A program made the position numbers and the translations under genes. Below are positions 1-11,275 of a DNA stretch of 64,000 nucleotides, one piece after another. Location of the stretch: positions 142,293,818 through 142,357,817 of the forward strand of contig NC_133773.1 of the NCBI RefSeq assembly GCF_003597395.2, written 5' to 3'. Origin of the DNA: Chelonoidis abingdonii. Lineage: Eukaryota > Chordata > Testudines > Testudinidae. Every line of letters begins with the position of its first letter. The stretch's first letter is position 1. Under the pieces are notes generated by a model. It was not told where the DNA came from. It worked only from the letters and a program-made list of their open reading frames with translations, and did not search any database.

Positions 1-2760
1 CGCTTTGTGTTCCGGGAGTGGAACGCTTTTATGTAAGGCTGGTGTAAATGAGGTTTTCTAGAAGGATAATAATACGGGGTGTATGTGCCAAGGTCAAGGG
101 TGCCTGGGTAAAGCCAGTGCTAGAACCTGTTAGGGAGTCATGCCCATTGGAAGCGTGAGTCTGCCAGGGAGGAAAGAGCTATTGGAACAGGAGGCAGCAT
201 GTTGATGGGTGAAGAGGTTTTAAAAGGGGATCTGATATTACAGTAATTGAGGATTTCTGGCCATGTCCAGTCTTAAAATATCATATAAGGAGGAGGGTCT
301 TAGTCCCTTCAAAACACTGGCCATGAGCATTTTGGTCCTATTTGCCTTTGTTTCTAACAGGAAAGAAGTCTGGTGTTCGCACTTGTCAGCCTGCACTGTT
401 GTTTGTGTGCATGTGTCTCGGGGAGGGTGGGGTATGTTTATATTGTACAGTTTAGGATTTTAAGAAATGTATCCAGCTTTTTTTCTTCATACCAGTTCAA
501 GTACCAAGAGCTTCTCTTCACACGTACAATCAAAAGGTTCCCCTGAAGTGAGAGCCAGGTCTCTTTCCTGGTTGTATTCCGCTTGGAAAAGATCTTCCTT
601 TTATTTGAGGAGGAGTTGCATCCAGTCTGGTTTAAGAAGGCAAAATTTGTGTAAAAACAATTGTGCAACTAACCCTACCACACCAGGATGTGGAAGGGAG
701 GGCATGGTCACAGACAGGTGAGCTGGAATATGGAGACCTGTGTCAGATGGGCATTATAAAGGAGGGAAGGGGGTAGTATTCCATCTCTATGAGAATAAAT
801 GTGTCCACAATGGCTTTTTGGCAGCCTGTTTATAAAAGATGCCTGCCCTGTTCTGTCTGTCCTCTGAAATATACCTGCTTCCCTGGGGTGGCACAACTCA
901 CCGATGGGGGACTGCCATCATTTCACTGTTCTTTCAGCATACTATGCAGCAGAAATATACGAGACCAGATCATGCTGTCTGGTACCAAACTGTTCCTCCT
1001 CCTGTTGGCTTGATCCCTGGACGGCCTCTAGAGCCAATTAATTGCTCTCTTGGATAGTCTTTTTCTTGTAGGATTTTGTTTAGTCTTCTCATCCTGAGGA
1101 CTGACTTATTGTAGGTGCTTTTCACACCCACACAAGTGCCAGTGTTTTTAAAGAGCTCTCTGCACCTTTGTCCGCTGCTTCTTAATCCTTTTTTTGTGAT
1201 TTAATCACATCTACAAAATCTCTCTGCCTTAGTCGGTTTTCTGCCTTTTCAAAGCTTGAATGTTGGGCACTTTATCTGGTCAAGATAACCTTGAAGAGCT
1301 GCATCACAAAGAACTGTACCAGGATAATGGCCTTGTTGAACGAGAAGCGTGTTTCCTTTCCTTCTCCCTCTATATGTCACTGCTGTGGGATTGAACCCCA
1401 CAGACCACCTTGCACTAAAAGAATCCACTCAGTGAAAAGTTGTACATAGCTGAAAATGCTGCCAAGTGGATGCAGTAGCTTAATGTCCATGCCTTGATTC
1501 TACACTAGCAGAGATGCTCTGAGAAACCACTTGGGAGACTCAGCGTTCCTGGTGGAGTAGGTACGGCACGGGCAGCACGGCATCTGAGTTAACCAAAGTT
1601 AGTGTGTGAGGAGTGTGACACAAACTGAGTGATTGTCATGGCTGAGGGCGTTGTCCCTCCCCTGTGTTGGATGTCATCTAATTGACCGTTAGACTGTTCA
1701 GAAGTCAGGCATTTGTGATTGAACGTTGGCTAGGGAAAAGCATCCTTGAGGAGAGGTGTCATTGTTAAGTTCACTTACTGTTTTGTCCTCCATTTCTCCA
1801 CTGCCTTACAAATCTTTCTCCCCAAGTGATTATGCACCACATAATGGAGCAGAGAATGTTAAATATGCCACAAGTGTCCAGAGTGTTAAACCAGAGTGGC
1901 TATTTAATTAACTTCATCTGGTACTAAAAAAAAAAATGTATTGGAGAGGCTGATGTGAAGATTTGAAAATGTAGATGCCTTACAAAAAGGAGGCAGAGGA
2001 GAGTGGAGTACCACCGAAACGTATTTGTTCTAAAAACGATTGATGCTCCTCTCCTGTATCCGTATTTAAAGGAGGCGGTTGTGTAAAAACAAGGAGTTGA
2101 AAGTACGTCGTCATTGTCCCTATGTACCAATCTAATGCTGGAACTGTCTTGGTGAGGGTTCGTTACTGCAGGCGAGGTGACTTTAGTGTGTATAGACACC
2201 TTCCGCTGTCAACAGTGTGGCTGTTTATTCAGTTTGAAACAAGGCCATTCCTGTAACTTTGTCTTTCATCCCAGTATGGTTGGCCTCTTCCCCCCACAAC
2301 TGCTTTGCAGGATTTTTCTGCAGATGTGCAGCGCCATGCTTTGTTGTCAGCCCATAGGGTCAGTTAACTTTTTTTAAAAGGAAGCCCATCAAGCAGTCTG
2401 TTTCTTTATTTTCTCTTCTGGCCAAGGGTGAAGGGAGTATAGAAGAGATGTCCAGTGATGACCTTAAACTGGAACAAACCTGAAGGGATTTGGATCCTGA
2501 ACAGTGTCTTGTAAACCCCGTCTATTTGAGTTGGATGATACTGTATTTTTTTACAAACAAGATGTTCTGTGCTATAAACATGTTGGAAATGCACCCAAAA
2601 AACCAGGGTTAAGACTGTTCAAATCTGGGGGGTATGTTGATTTCCCTATTCTTCACAGAGTTGGAAAGTGTTCTGCTTATGTTTCTTGATTTAATAGTTG
2701 CAACTAATGTTTATAAAGAGCTTGTTATTTACGTTTTAAGCACTTTAAAAAAAAATAAAA
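1..2760 (+). other. Low-repeat region, possible 3' UTR of an upstream gene
   Basis: No interspersed repeat was recognised here and no coding exon could be supported; the short open frames lack recognisable domains. The stretch is moderately AT-rich, becomes more AT-rich toward its end and finishes with an AATAAA at 2754-2759. That fits the 3' UTR and polyadenylation region of a + strand gene whose coding part lies left of the window. In mammals RAB11FIP5 lies upstream of SFXN5 in the same direction, so it is the natural candidate. This is synteny reasoning only and nothing in the bases names the gene. Another AATAAA at 793-798 could be a proximal site. Confidence 0.3.
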
Positions 2761-4376
2761 ATCATTCATACTGTTCCTAGACACGTCTGATTTACTGACG
2801 GGAAGGGCCGTGCTAATTGGTGCTTGGGAACTGAGTGATTGGTTAACTTCTTTATTTTATTTCCTGAAATAGAATGATGGTCTCCTATCAGTTTCTCTCT
2901 TTAGGAGTCGGGTCCATTATTTTTCATTCACACAGGGGTCCCTGTGCTTCAGGAACAGCATGTCTGTATCGATCACAGTTTAAACCTACACACTTACAAT
3001 GGTGTGCCCTTGATAACTTTATAGTACTGTATTGAAAGCCCCAACTAACAACTAACACTTTGTTCTGTCCAAGTGACACACAGCATTTTGGTTGCATGGT
3101 GGGGAAAACAGCAACTGAGAATCTTCTGGCTTGAAACTTCCAGCTGCCATCTTATGGATTACTTAGGATGTGTCTTCACTGCAGTTAGCTGGGGCTCCCA
3201 GCTGGGTGTTGACACTAGCCCTCCTCTCATGAGTTTGATGGTGCTTTCAATGTGGGCTGGTTGTCCAGACTGGGAGTGTGGTTTAGAGCTCAGGTCCCAC
3301 TCCCACCTAGGCTAGTAACCCACCCATTTTGCAGTTAGGATACAGACTCAATCACTTGAGTGTTGATAGTCCTCCAAATGCCTGGCCAGAAGGACGTATG
3401 GATTCTCCCACAATTCACTGGGAAAGAATCCTAGCTGCAGAACCATGGGATGTGCCCCCAGAAGTCCATGCATGGGGTGGCTGCAGCAAAAGTGAGCCTA
3501 TAGTAACTTAGGTGGGGCTTTGCGGTGGCTGCTCTCACCTGGGTGGGGCTAGGCTCACCTGGGTGCTGATCACCAAGACTAAAAGCAGGGAAGACATATC
3601 CTTAAAGGTGAATTGTTGCAAGGCATTGTAGCCAAGGTATGCTGGCAGATTCTGCTCTCATTTCCACAGTATTCCCAAATGTGTTTGCTTCTCTTCATTT
3701 CAGTCAGCCCCTCTTCCCCGGAGGGAGGGACAAACCATACTCTGAGACACTCAACAAACCACCATCTTCCATCTAGCATCTCATTAAAGTAATGTCCCCA
3801 CCTATGCCCCTGTCAAGGAAGAGGGTGGATTGACATCAGGTGGCCCATGTCGGAGTTATTCAGGAGTAGCAGTGTTAGGGATGGAGTAGGGCTACATAGA
3901 ATCTGGATCCACTCCAACTGCAGAGCTATCATTTTAATAGTAAGGAGTCCTACTGGCCCACAGATCATCCCTGCTGAGCTGAAAATGTCTGCTGTACCCA
4001 GGCAGGCTCAGGGGGGTCATCCATGAAGCACAGAGCCTGGATCCCAGGTAGATTTGGGTAGATGGTCATTTTTGTCCCTAACTGCACAGCTTCTTCCTTC
4101 TTTTGAGCCATCCTTTAGAAATCAGGTGCTGCCCTTGAATACAAAATGGTGTACAATCAGGTATTGGCAAAACCACTTCTGAGGGGGAGAGAGAAGTCCT
4201 GGAAGATGCTGTGGCCTGAGTGAGAACTTAATTAAAAACGGTAGGAATTGCTCTAAAGGACATGAACAAGATTAATGGGCCCGAAATGTGATTCCATCAG
4301 CCCAGTACCTAGCAGGCCACTTATCTCTAGAGAAAGAGAAGCCCCCCTGCAGTAGAAGGACACGATTGTTTACTAA
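2761..4376. other. Intergenic, no gene recognised
   Basis: No exon, RNA gene or confident repeat was seen. The part at about 3160-3560 opens with a 'gtgtcttcactgcag' phrase resembling the ends of turtle MITEs, but no matching second end was found. Confidence 0.5.
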
Positions 4377-4634
4377 GGCCTCGTCTGCACTTAAAATCTA
4401 TATTGACTTCGCTACATCCCTCAGGGGTGTGAAAAATTCACTGCAGTGGTTAAGCCAATCTAGCCCCAGTGTGGACATGGGTATGTCAATGGAAGAATTC
4501 TAGTTACCACTGCCTGGGGAGGTGGGTTACCTACATGGACAGAAAAACCCCTTCTATTGATAGTAAGGAGTGTCTACACTAGAGGGGCATGGCTCCCGCT
4601 GTACTGTTGTAGCGCCCGTAGTGTAGACATGCCC
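4377..4634. mobile_element. MITE with TAA duplication
   Basis: The left end reads GGCCTCGTCTGCACT and the right end AGTGTAGACATGCCC, imperfect inverted repeats of each other. The trinucleotide TAA flanks both sides (4374-4376 and 4635-4637). A 258-bp non-autonomous DNA transposon with a 3-bp TWA-type duplication fits the PIF/Harbinger group. The same end motif recurs at 19067, 23167, 25681, 36665 and 60473, so this is a repeated family in the window. Confidence 0.7.
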
Positions 4635-5097
4635 TAAGGCAGCAGACTTATTTTTAAAGCTTTCATGGGGTTACAGTCCCCAGACTTCACATAAGATGTT
4701 AAACTGAAGAAGAAAGTTGCTACGCAATAAGGTTTGGGAGCTGAACAATCTTAGCCCCTGCCTCCTGCTAACACATGCTCACGAACACACACAGGCAGAA
4801 TAGATTGAGCCAGGTACCCCTCCCTGCCTTCAATATTTTAACATTTTTCTGTCAGTTTGTAGCGTTTGACCTCCGGTACGGTGTTTGAGGTGTATAGCCA
4901 TCCCATCCGATCTCCCACACTGCACAGCATGAGACTGGGGCAGGTGTTGGATGAGCCCCAGAGAAGGACAACAGCAGGCTGGCGATGCAGAAGACGAGTT
5001 AGTACTGGATTTGTGACTCTATAGAGGAGCAGTGCTGCTGAAGTGCCTGATGATTTGTAACCGAAGATCCAATAAGTGACACTCTTCATGAGAATAG
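4635..5097. other. Intergenic, nothing recognised
   Basis: No gene or repeat could be supported in this stretch. Confidence 0.5.
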
Positions 5098-5175
5098 GGG
5101 TATGGCCAGTGTTATACAGGAGGGCAGACAAGATGATCACAATGGTCCCTTCTGGCCTTAGAATCAGAATCTATG
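5098..5175 (+). mobile_element. CR1 LINE 3' tail fragment
   Basis: Contains the typical CR1 ending phrases 'gttatacaggagg', 'agatgatcacaatggtccc' and 'gaatctatg'. Only the last 80 bp or so of the element remain. Confidence 0.7.
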
Positions 5176-6030
5176 TTCTGGCCAAATTCAGCAACTATAT
5201 TCTCTCTGCCGATGTTCCCACCTGCAGCTTCAGCTGGAAAAGGTATGCTTCACTTCCTGTCCATGTGGTTCATTGTGGCTTCGCGCTGCTAAACCCCTGA
5301 TAAAGGAGGCTCCAATGTAAAGGTGCATTGGGTTCCTATAGCAGAGCCTAATGATGAGTGGGTAGGTCCTGTTTGGCTTGACACGGCCAGAGGCAACTGG
5401 TGGGCCAGTGTGTAGAAGGGCCGTTATAAATGTCACTAGCTTGCTGCTTCCTTTGCAACCAAGCTGCTTATTTAGGCACCTGATTTCTGAGCACCTATTT
5501 TTCAAAATCTGACCACCTTTTTGTTTCAGTAGCTGCCGCCCTCGTCTCTTGCTTTTTAGATGCCCTGCTTTGCATAAAAGTTTCTTTAGCCACAACAAAG
5601 GTGGGAACTTACCATATTCACCTCTAGGAGCGGGGGAACACCCAAGTCTAGGTGGTAGGAAATATCGTGCAGAGGTAATTTGCATCTTCTCTTTCTAAAC
5701 TTCCAGTCTGACAAGCTAAAGCTTTGGCTGAATGAAAATGGCATCTAAGAATGGAGACGCTTGCCAGCATAGTGACAGCTGTTTGTGTTATTCCAGTGCT
5801 GCTATGTTAATGTGGGGACCTTTGAAGGAGAGTGCTAGTCATCCTATCCATAAAGGCACAATGAATGTGAATGGAAACCAAGACAGGCCAACACCTCAGT
5901 TGGTGCTAAAAATGAATGTTTTCTGCTGGTTGTTGAAAGGAGTTGAAGTGCTGCGGGGGATATGCTTGCTCTTTATAAAAAATCAGGGGGATTAATATTG
6001 GGGAGGGAGAGGAATTATTTAACTAAGTAC
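5176..6030. other. Intergenic, nothing recognised
   Basis: A 151-codon open frame on the minus strand (5230-5685) has no recognisable domain and is probably chance. No repeat was assigned. Confidence 0.5.
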
Positions 6031-6583
6031 TGATTAGACACAAGGACAAATGGGTATAAACGATCATAAGAATTTAGACTTGAAATGTACTCTGAAACAA
6101 CCATTAGAGGAGTGAAGTTTGGAACAGCCCTTCCAAGAGTAGTGGGGGCAAAAACATATTGGCTAAACAAGCAAAGATAGAAGAGTATGATAGAATAGTT
6201 TAATTTGGCAATTGATCTGAACACAAAAGCGCCAAGGTTGTGATGGCGATGGGACTGAGTTACTGCAGAGATTCTTTCCTAATGTGGACTGGTGAGGTCT
6301 TGCCCACATGCTCAGGGTTTAGCTGATCGCCATATTTGGGGTCGGAAAGGAATTTTCCAGGAGATGGCAGAGGCCTGGAGTTTTCCCTCCCGCCAGCATG
6401 GGCATGGGTCGCTTTGGCTGGTGGATTCTCGCAGCTGAGGCTCAAACCCAATGGAACTTCAATAACTCGGACATAGGTTAGGGGTTGTTATAGAAGTGGA
6501 TGGGTAGGGTTCTGTGGCCTGCTTTGTGCAGGAGGTCAGACTAGATGATCATATTGGTCCCTTCTGACCTATGAGTCTATGAG
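6031..6583 (+). mobile_element. CR1 LINE 3' region
   Basis: The end shows the CR1 signature 'caggaggtcagactagatg', then 'cttctgacct' and the terminal repeat 'atgagtctatga' at 6571-6582. The 5' limit is estimated. It represents the 3' UTR and is non-coding and 5'-truncated, as usual for CR1. Confidence 0.8.
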
Positions 6584-8002
6584 CCTAACTTGTCCTTCTG
6601 AAGGAAAGAGTCAAATAATTCCAACCGTGGATGCTAATTGCAAAACTGTGTAGGTGCATTATGTATCGAGGACTCTGTCTAGTGGGAGCATTTCAGCGTC
6701 TGGTTTTACATCTTGGGGATGGCATAGAGGATCTTTGTGCTTCTTGAGTGTTTTGCAGAAGAGGCTAGAGTGCAGCATGTTTTGTGACAACCGGCCTCTC
6801 TGTAAGGAGAGGAAAGGGAAATTGCAATGGCGATTCAAAAGCCCTTTTGGAAAACAGATATTGTCAAATACTCTTTAAGCTGCCATCATTATCAGCATTA
6901 AGTCCGTGTTTGAGCTGAGGTCAGGGTTCAGTATAAACACGGATCCCAGCACACCTGTGAAAACAGAGGCATACTGGAAAGGGGGAGGATCTATTTCCAG
7001 CCATCCTGCAATGAGCAGAATTTACCAAACAAAGAGGGCATTAGAGGTCTGAGGGGGAGTGGGGGGGTGTCCTGTAATGCTTTGAGTGACACCCAAGTGT
7101 GTTTTGGCATCCCGGGTCTGACTGTGAATTAAAGCCCTAATACCATTATTCCCCTAAAAGACCTAGATTGCACTGGGCCTCTGCTTTGCACAAGACCAGT
7201 TCCCAGCTGAGCTTTTTCCTCTACATGAGAGCTTCCAGCTTCTCTCTTCTAATCTCCTCCACCTGTTATTTTATCAGTCCTTTGTTTTCTTTTCAAGGCC
7301 CAGGTTTCTATTCATGACTTTCCTCATCCCTTTAGATTTTTTTTAAAATTCCCTTTAAGCTTTGGTAGATGACTTTCCTGCTCAAACAGAGGTGTTTAGT
7401 TATCCATAATCCTAGTTTGTTTTTCATCCAGCGGGATCATTTTCTCTTCTCTATCTTGGCATCTGTTTAGATGTATCGTGTTAGCACTGATAGCATAGAC
7501 TGGTTTGGGAGGAAATGTGCAGCACGTTATTGTGCGGGGTCAGGAATGGCAGGACACTGACCCCTCAGAAGACCACACTAAGTAAAGAGAGCCTGAAATT
7601 ACTGGGGAGGTTGTGTCTGCTGCAGGAGCAATCAAAGTTGTTGGGTGTGGAGCAAAAGTAATTAGGCAAGCTGGAGGCAAATTCGGATCCTTCAAGTTGG
7701 AGAGAAAAGACATTTTTGGCTTAATCACGTGCTTAATTTCAATAGGGCTTCTCGCTAAGCAAAAAGTTAAGCACAGCACAAGTCTCTTTGCAAGATTGGA
7801 GCCTAAATCAATTAGTCCTTGGTTCTGCCAATGCAGGGCATCTTGCTGCAGATGAAGCTTTTCATAAAGTCAGTTATTTAAGGGTCAAGCATGCTGCATG
7901 CTTTAGATTTTGCAGAAATAGGAACTTTTCTGCTGATTTTTACCTTTGTAATGTTTCCATTGTGGGTTTGTTTTTGTTTTTTTTTTAAGTCCACTGGTGA
8001 CT
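6584..8002. other. Intergenic, nothing recognised
   Basis: No exon-like frame, RNA gene or repeat was recognised. The two opposing open frames near 7540-7855 overlap each other and have no known motif. Confidence 0.5.
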
Positions 8003-8248
8003 GTTCCCAACCCAAATGCCATGCCAGGGGCTACTGCCTGAGAACCTGAAATTGAGTAGAAGCTACGGAAAAACTCACTAGTTGGTTCCCCTCCACCCAT
8101 TCAAACTGAGAGAAAAGGACAAACNCGTTCCCAACCCAAATGCCATGCCAGGGGCTACTGCCTGAGAACCTGAAATTGAGTAGAAGCTACGGAAAAACTC
8201 ACTAGTTGGTTCCCCTCCACCCATTCAAACTGAGAGAAAAGGACAAAC
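8003..8248. repeat. Perfect 122-bp direct repeat around a single N (assembly join)
   Basis: Bases 8003-8124 are repeated without visible difference at 8127-8248, with the single ambiguous base N at 8125 between the copies. Two identical flanks around a one-base gap is the usual trace of two contig ends that overlap but were joined instead of merged. The real locus probably holds one copy. Confidence 0.85.
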
Positions 8249-8277
8249 TAAACAGACAGTTGGTGCTGGGGAAGTTC

Positions 8278-8515
8278 GGCCTTGCCTACACAGGAAACTT
8301 TTTGGTTTAAATTCATGATTATGCCCATCTAGTTATATTGGTAAAACCTCCTGTGCAGACGCGAATTCTGGTATGAGTGGCTGCTTTTGGTTTATTTTAT
8401 GTTAGGAGGGATTTAAGATAGAACTGAAGGAAGTCCCTCTTATGCCAGAATAAGTGTCCACACAGGAAGCTAGTGTAGTTATAAGAAATAAAACTTGTCC
8501 GTTTACATGAGGCCT
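8278..8515. mobile_element. Degenerate MITE
   Basis: The left end 'ggccttgcctacacagg' and the right end, read on the minus strand as 'aggcctcatgtaaacgg', are imperfect inverted repeats enclosing about 240 bp of non-coding DNA. The target duplication is not clear. Confidence 0.5.
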
Positions 8516-8555
8516 CAGAGCCTGGATCCTTTAGTTCTTTCTAAACTGAGTAATC

Positions 8556-8853
8556 CAGTATGGCCAATCCCAAATGTTCAAAAATGATGAATTGTCTTTT
8601 AAAATCATAAGATTATGTAAAAATCATAGATTTGGGGGTCTTTTTTTATTTGCCTTCTGCTTATTGAGCCTTTAGGGTGCACTGGAGTCACATTTTGAAG
8701 CTTTCTCTACAGCCACGAAGGCTAGAAACCTACTTTTTCTTTAACAATGAAAGTGGAAATCACCACATATCCACTTGACTCCAGGAGCTGCAGCTTTAAG
8801 GAAAACAATAATTATCATGAGACTCCTGACAAAATCATGAGTTGGCAACCCTG
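8556..8853. mobile_element. hAT-type MITE
   Basis: The left end CAGTATGGCCAATCC and the right end, read on the minus strand as CAGGGTTGCCAACTC, form imperfect terminal inverted repeats of hAT type. The flanks gagtaatc and ataatcct resemble a decayed 8-bp duplication. Confidence 0.55.
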
Positions 8854-9011
8854 ATAATCCTGATTTATCTGAGCAGTCCTATTGATTTTACTGGCGTAGC
8901 TTCGGTGAGTAACTTTTGCAGGATCAGACTTCAGTGTATGTAAAATTCTTCCTTTTAATGATCTCTGATGCTCCTTGTAACAGTGGCAAGGACCTTCTTT
9001 AAAAAAAAAAA

Positions 9012-9610
9012 ATGTAATATTGCTGCTGTTTTTGAGGACCCAAATATATACCAGATACTTTCTGCAGGATGGCCACCCTAAGGTCTGCTATAGTGTGGCC
9101 AGGGAGGTTGAAGTGCTCTCCTACAGGTTTTTGTATATTGCCATTCCTAATATCTGATTTGTGTCCATTTATCCTTTTCCGTAGGACTGTCAGTTTAGGC
9201 CGATATACATAGCAGAGGCATTTGTGGCATATGATGCGCGTTATGGGTGGACGCGACAGGGAATAACCAGTGGTGGATGGGCTGATCTGGTTATAGTCCT
9301 GTTGATGTGTCGCTGGTTGTAGATATGTGGCAGGACGTTGCATCTGAGGTTTGTCTGCATTGATTGGTTCCTGAGGTAGATTACTATGGTGCGGTGTGCA
9401 AGTTGCTGGTGAGAATACGTTTCAGGTGGCAGTTGTCTGTGGTTCAAGGATTGGCTTGCCACCCAAGACCAGTGAAGTGTGGGATCATTGTCCAGGATGG
9501 TTGTAGATCCCTATGAATGCGTTGGAGGGCGTTTTAGCTTGGGGGCTATATTGTGATTGGCAGTGGAGTCCTGTGGTTTCTTTCTTGGGTTTGTCTTGCA
9601 GCTAGGGCTC
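9012..9610 (-). pseudogene. Penelope-like element fragment with GIY-YIG-like region, inverted part
   Basis: On the minus strand 9343-8999 encodes a Cys-x-x-Cys segment (CHKCLCYVY), then LRKRINGHKSDIRN and KPVGEHFNLPGH followed by a DLRVAIL stretch. This resembles the C-terminal GIY-YIG endonuclease region of Penelope-like retroelements: Cys pair, YV/YI, LRxR, His, then HFxxxGH. The expected residues after YV are changed and upstream frames are broken, so it is a dead copy. It lies divergent to the + strand fragment at 9627-10013, which carries the 3' end of the same kind of element. The assignment rests on motif recognition. Confidence 0.55.
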
Positions 9611-9626
9611 TCGGTACACGTTCTGG

Positions 9627-10013
9627 CCAGCAAAAAAACTTCAGGACCAGGACTTCCAAGAAAAACTGCTTGAGCTTTCAGTTCATTTGCAAATTTACAC
9701 CAGTAGCTCTGGACTAAACAAAGACTGTGAATGGCTTGCCAATTACAGAACCAGTTTCTCCCTCCCTTGGTTTTCACACTTCAACTGCTAGGAAACAGGC
9801 CTCATCCTCCCTGATTGTGAAACTAACCTCGGTATCTCTAGCTTGCGCTAGCATATATATACCTGCCCCTGGAAATTTCCACTACCTGCGTCTGACGAAG
9901 TAGGTATTCACCCATGGAAGCTCATGCTCCAAAACGTCTGTCAGTCTATAAGGTGCCACAGGATTCTCTGCTGCTTTTACAGATCCAGACTAACACAGCT
10001 ACCCCTCTGATAC
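9627..10013 (+). mobile_element. Penelope-like element 3' end with terminal tail
   Basis: Reads from a degenerate coding end (remnants of a GLNKDCEWL-like phrase near 9700-9740) through 'cgtctgacgaagtaggtat' (9889-9907) and 'aaggtgccacagg' to the terminal tail ending 'ctacccctctgatac' at 10013. The same 3' segment recurs at 12522, 15522, 17407, 34571 and 48374. Together with 9012-9610 it forms a 5'-inverted insertion. Confidence 0.6.
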
Positions 10014-10065
10014 TTAACTTGACAGTGTCCTTCTAACTGAAACTGCACAAAAGAGCTGAGTCCAC

Positions 10066-10250
10066 CACAAGGTCTGGAACAGGCTTCCAAGGGAGGTTGT
10101 GGAATCTCCATCACTGGAGGTTTTTAAGAACAGGTTGGACATACACCTGTCAGGGATGGTCTAGTTTTACTTGGTCCTGCCTCAGCTCAGGGGGCTGGAT
10201 GTGAGCTTCTTGAGGTCCCTTCCAGCCTGTCATTTCTATGATTCTATGAT
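10066..10250 (+). mobile_element. CR1 LINE 3' tail
   Basis: Ends in the CR1 terminal octamer-type repeat 'ctatgattctatgat' at 10236-10250, preceded by 'gaggtcccttccagcctgt' (10213-10231). Severely 5'-truncated. Confidence 0.85.
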
Positions 10251-10406
10251 GCCTGGAAACTGGATGATTTTAGGATAGGAGAGGTGGATTGTGCAAGGAG
10301 CACTAGTTGGGAGCTAGGGAAGGATTTTGGTAGGGAGAAGATTGGGTGAAGTAGGTCTGGGCTGACCAAAACCTGTCTGGAGGAGCCTCCTAACCTGCCA
10401 TACCTC
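10251..10406. other. Spacer with hAT target duplication
   Basis: Short spacer; 10399-10406 (catacctc) is the left copy of the 8-bp duplication of the next element. Confidence 0.6.
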
Positions 10407-10774
10407 TAGGGTGGCCAGGTGCCCGTTTTTGACCAGAAAGACCCATCGCAAAGGGGACCTGGCAGTGTCTGGGTGTCAGGTCAGTAGATCTGACAAAAGT
10501 CCAGTTACTGTGGGTAGGGAAGGCACCAGGTCATTACCGGTGCCAGCCTCTTATCTGCATTGGGCAGCTGAAGCTCTGGGCTCCACAGGGGAGTCCCTCC
10601 CAACTCAGATGAGGAGGGTCATGGAGAAGAAGAGCAAATGGAGGCAAGGTCTCAGGGAGAAGAGGCGGGGCAGGGGCAAGGGCACAGCCTCAAAAGGAAG
10701 AGGAGGGGCAGGGGAAGTTTCAGCACTGCTGCAGGAGTGTCCAGTTTTTAAATATTACGAAGTTGGCAACCCTA
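10407..10774. mobile_element. hAT-type MITE with perfect 8-bp duplication
   Basis: Ends TAGGGTGGCCA and TTGGCAACCCTA are imperfect inverted repeats. The octamer catacctc flanks the element exactly at 10399-10406 and 10775-10782. The 153-codon open frame running through it is non-genic. Confidence 0.8.
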
Positions 10775-10867
10775 CATACCTCCCATCTGCTACACATGCT
10801 GTCCAGTTCTCTGGTATAGACATTTTGTGTGTTTTGTTTGTATGTTTGCTTGCTTGTTTAACAGTAA

Positions 10868-11275
10868 ATTAGATTTTTGAGCAAAGAATTTTTCAGAAAA
10901 ACTCTCTGCTTTCTTGGAAAATTTCAAATTTTCATTTAAAAAAGGTTCAAACCCCAAAATATTTTGACTGAAAATTGACATATTTTGATTCAGATATCCT
11001 GCCACAGTGCTTTGTGGGAGTTGTAGTTCACTTTCCTCATGTCCACATTGTCGTCTAGAGGTTGGATTCTGCAGCTAGACTATAGCTTCCATGATGCCAC
11101 TGCTGCCCCTCACCGTGAGGAGAAACCATGGTGCATCATGGGAGATACTGTCCAACTAGGGACTTAAGCCTGCAGAGGAGAATGGCAGCATGAGACACCC
11201 CGGCAACATTTCTGACTCAAGATATTTTGATTGAAAAGTCAAACTTTTCTATTAAAACTTTGACCAAATGTGCCT
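10868..11275. mobile_element. Degenerate palindromic MITE carrying SBS-like motifs
   Basis: The outer parts are AT-rich and partly inverted ('atattttgactgaaaa' at 10958-10973 against the minus-strand reading near 11220-11240). The centre contains three sequences of the ACTACAAYTCCCA-ATGC type: about 11007-11032 (minus strand), 11077-11100 (plus strand) and 11130-11152 (minus strand). These resemble the ZNF143/THAP11 (SBS) promoter motif also found at 14450-14610. The ends and target duplication are not resolved. Confidence 0.45.

Noticed and set aside
5230..5685. 151-codon minus-strand frame
   Set aside because: No recognisable motif, no splice context and no sign of conservation can be argued from sequence alone.
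10411..10872. 153-codon open frame, Arg/Lys-rich
   Set aside because: It starts inside the hAT MITE at 10407-10774 and runs out of its right end; no domain.
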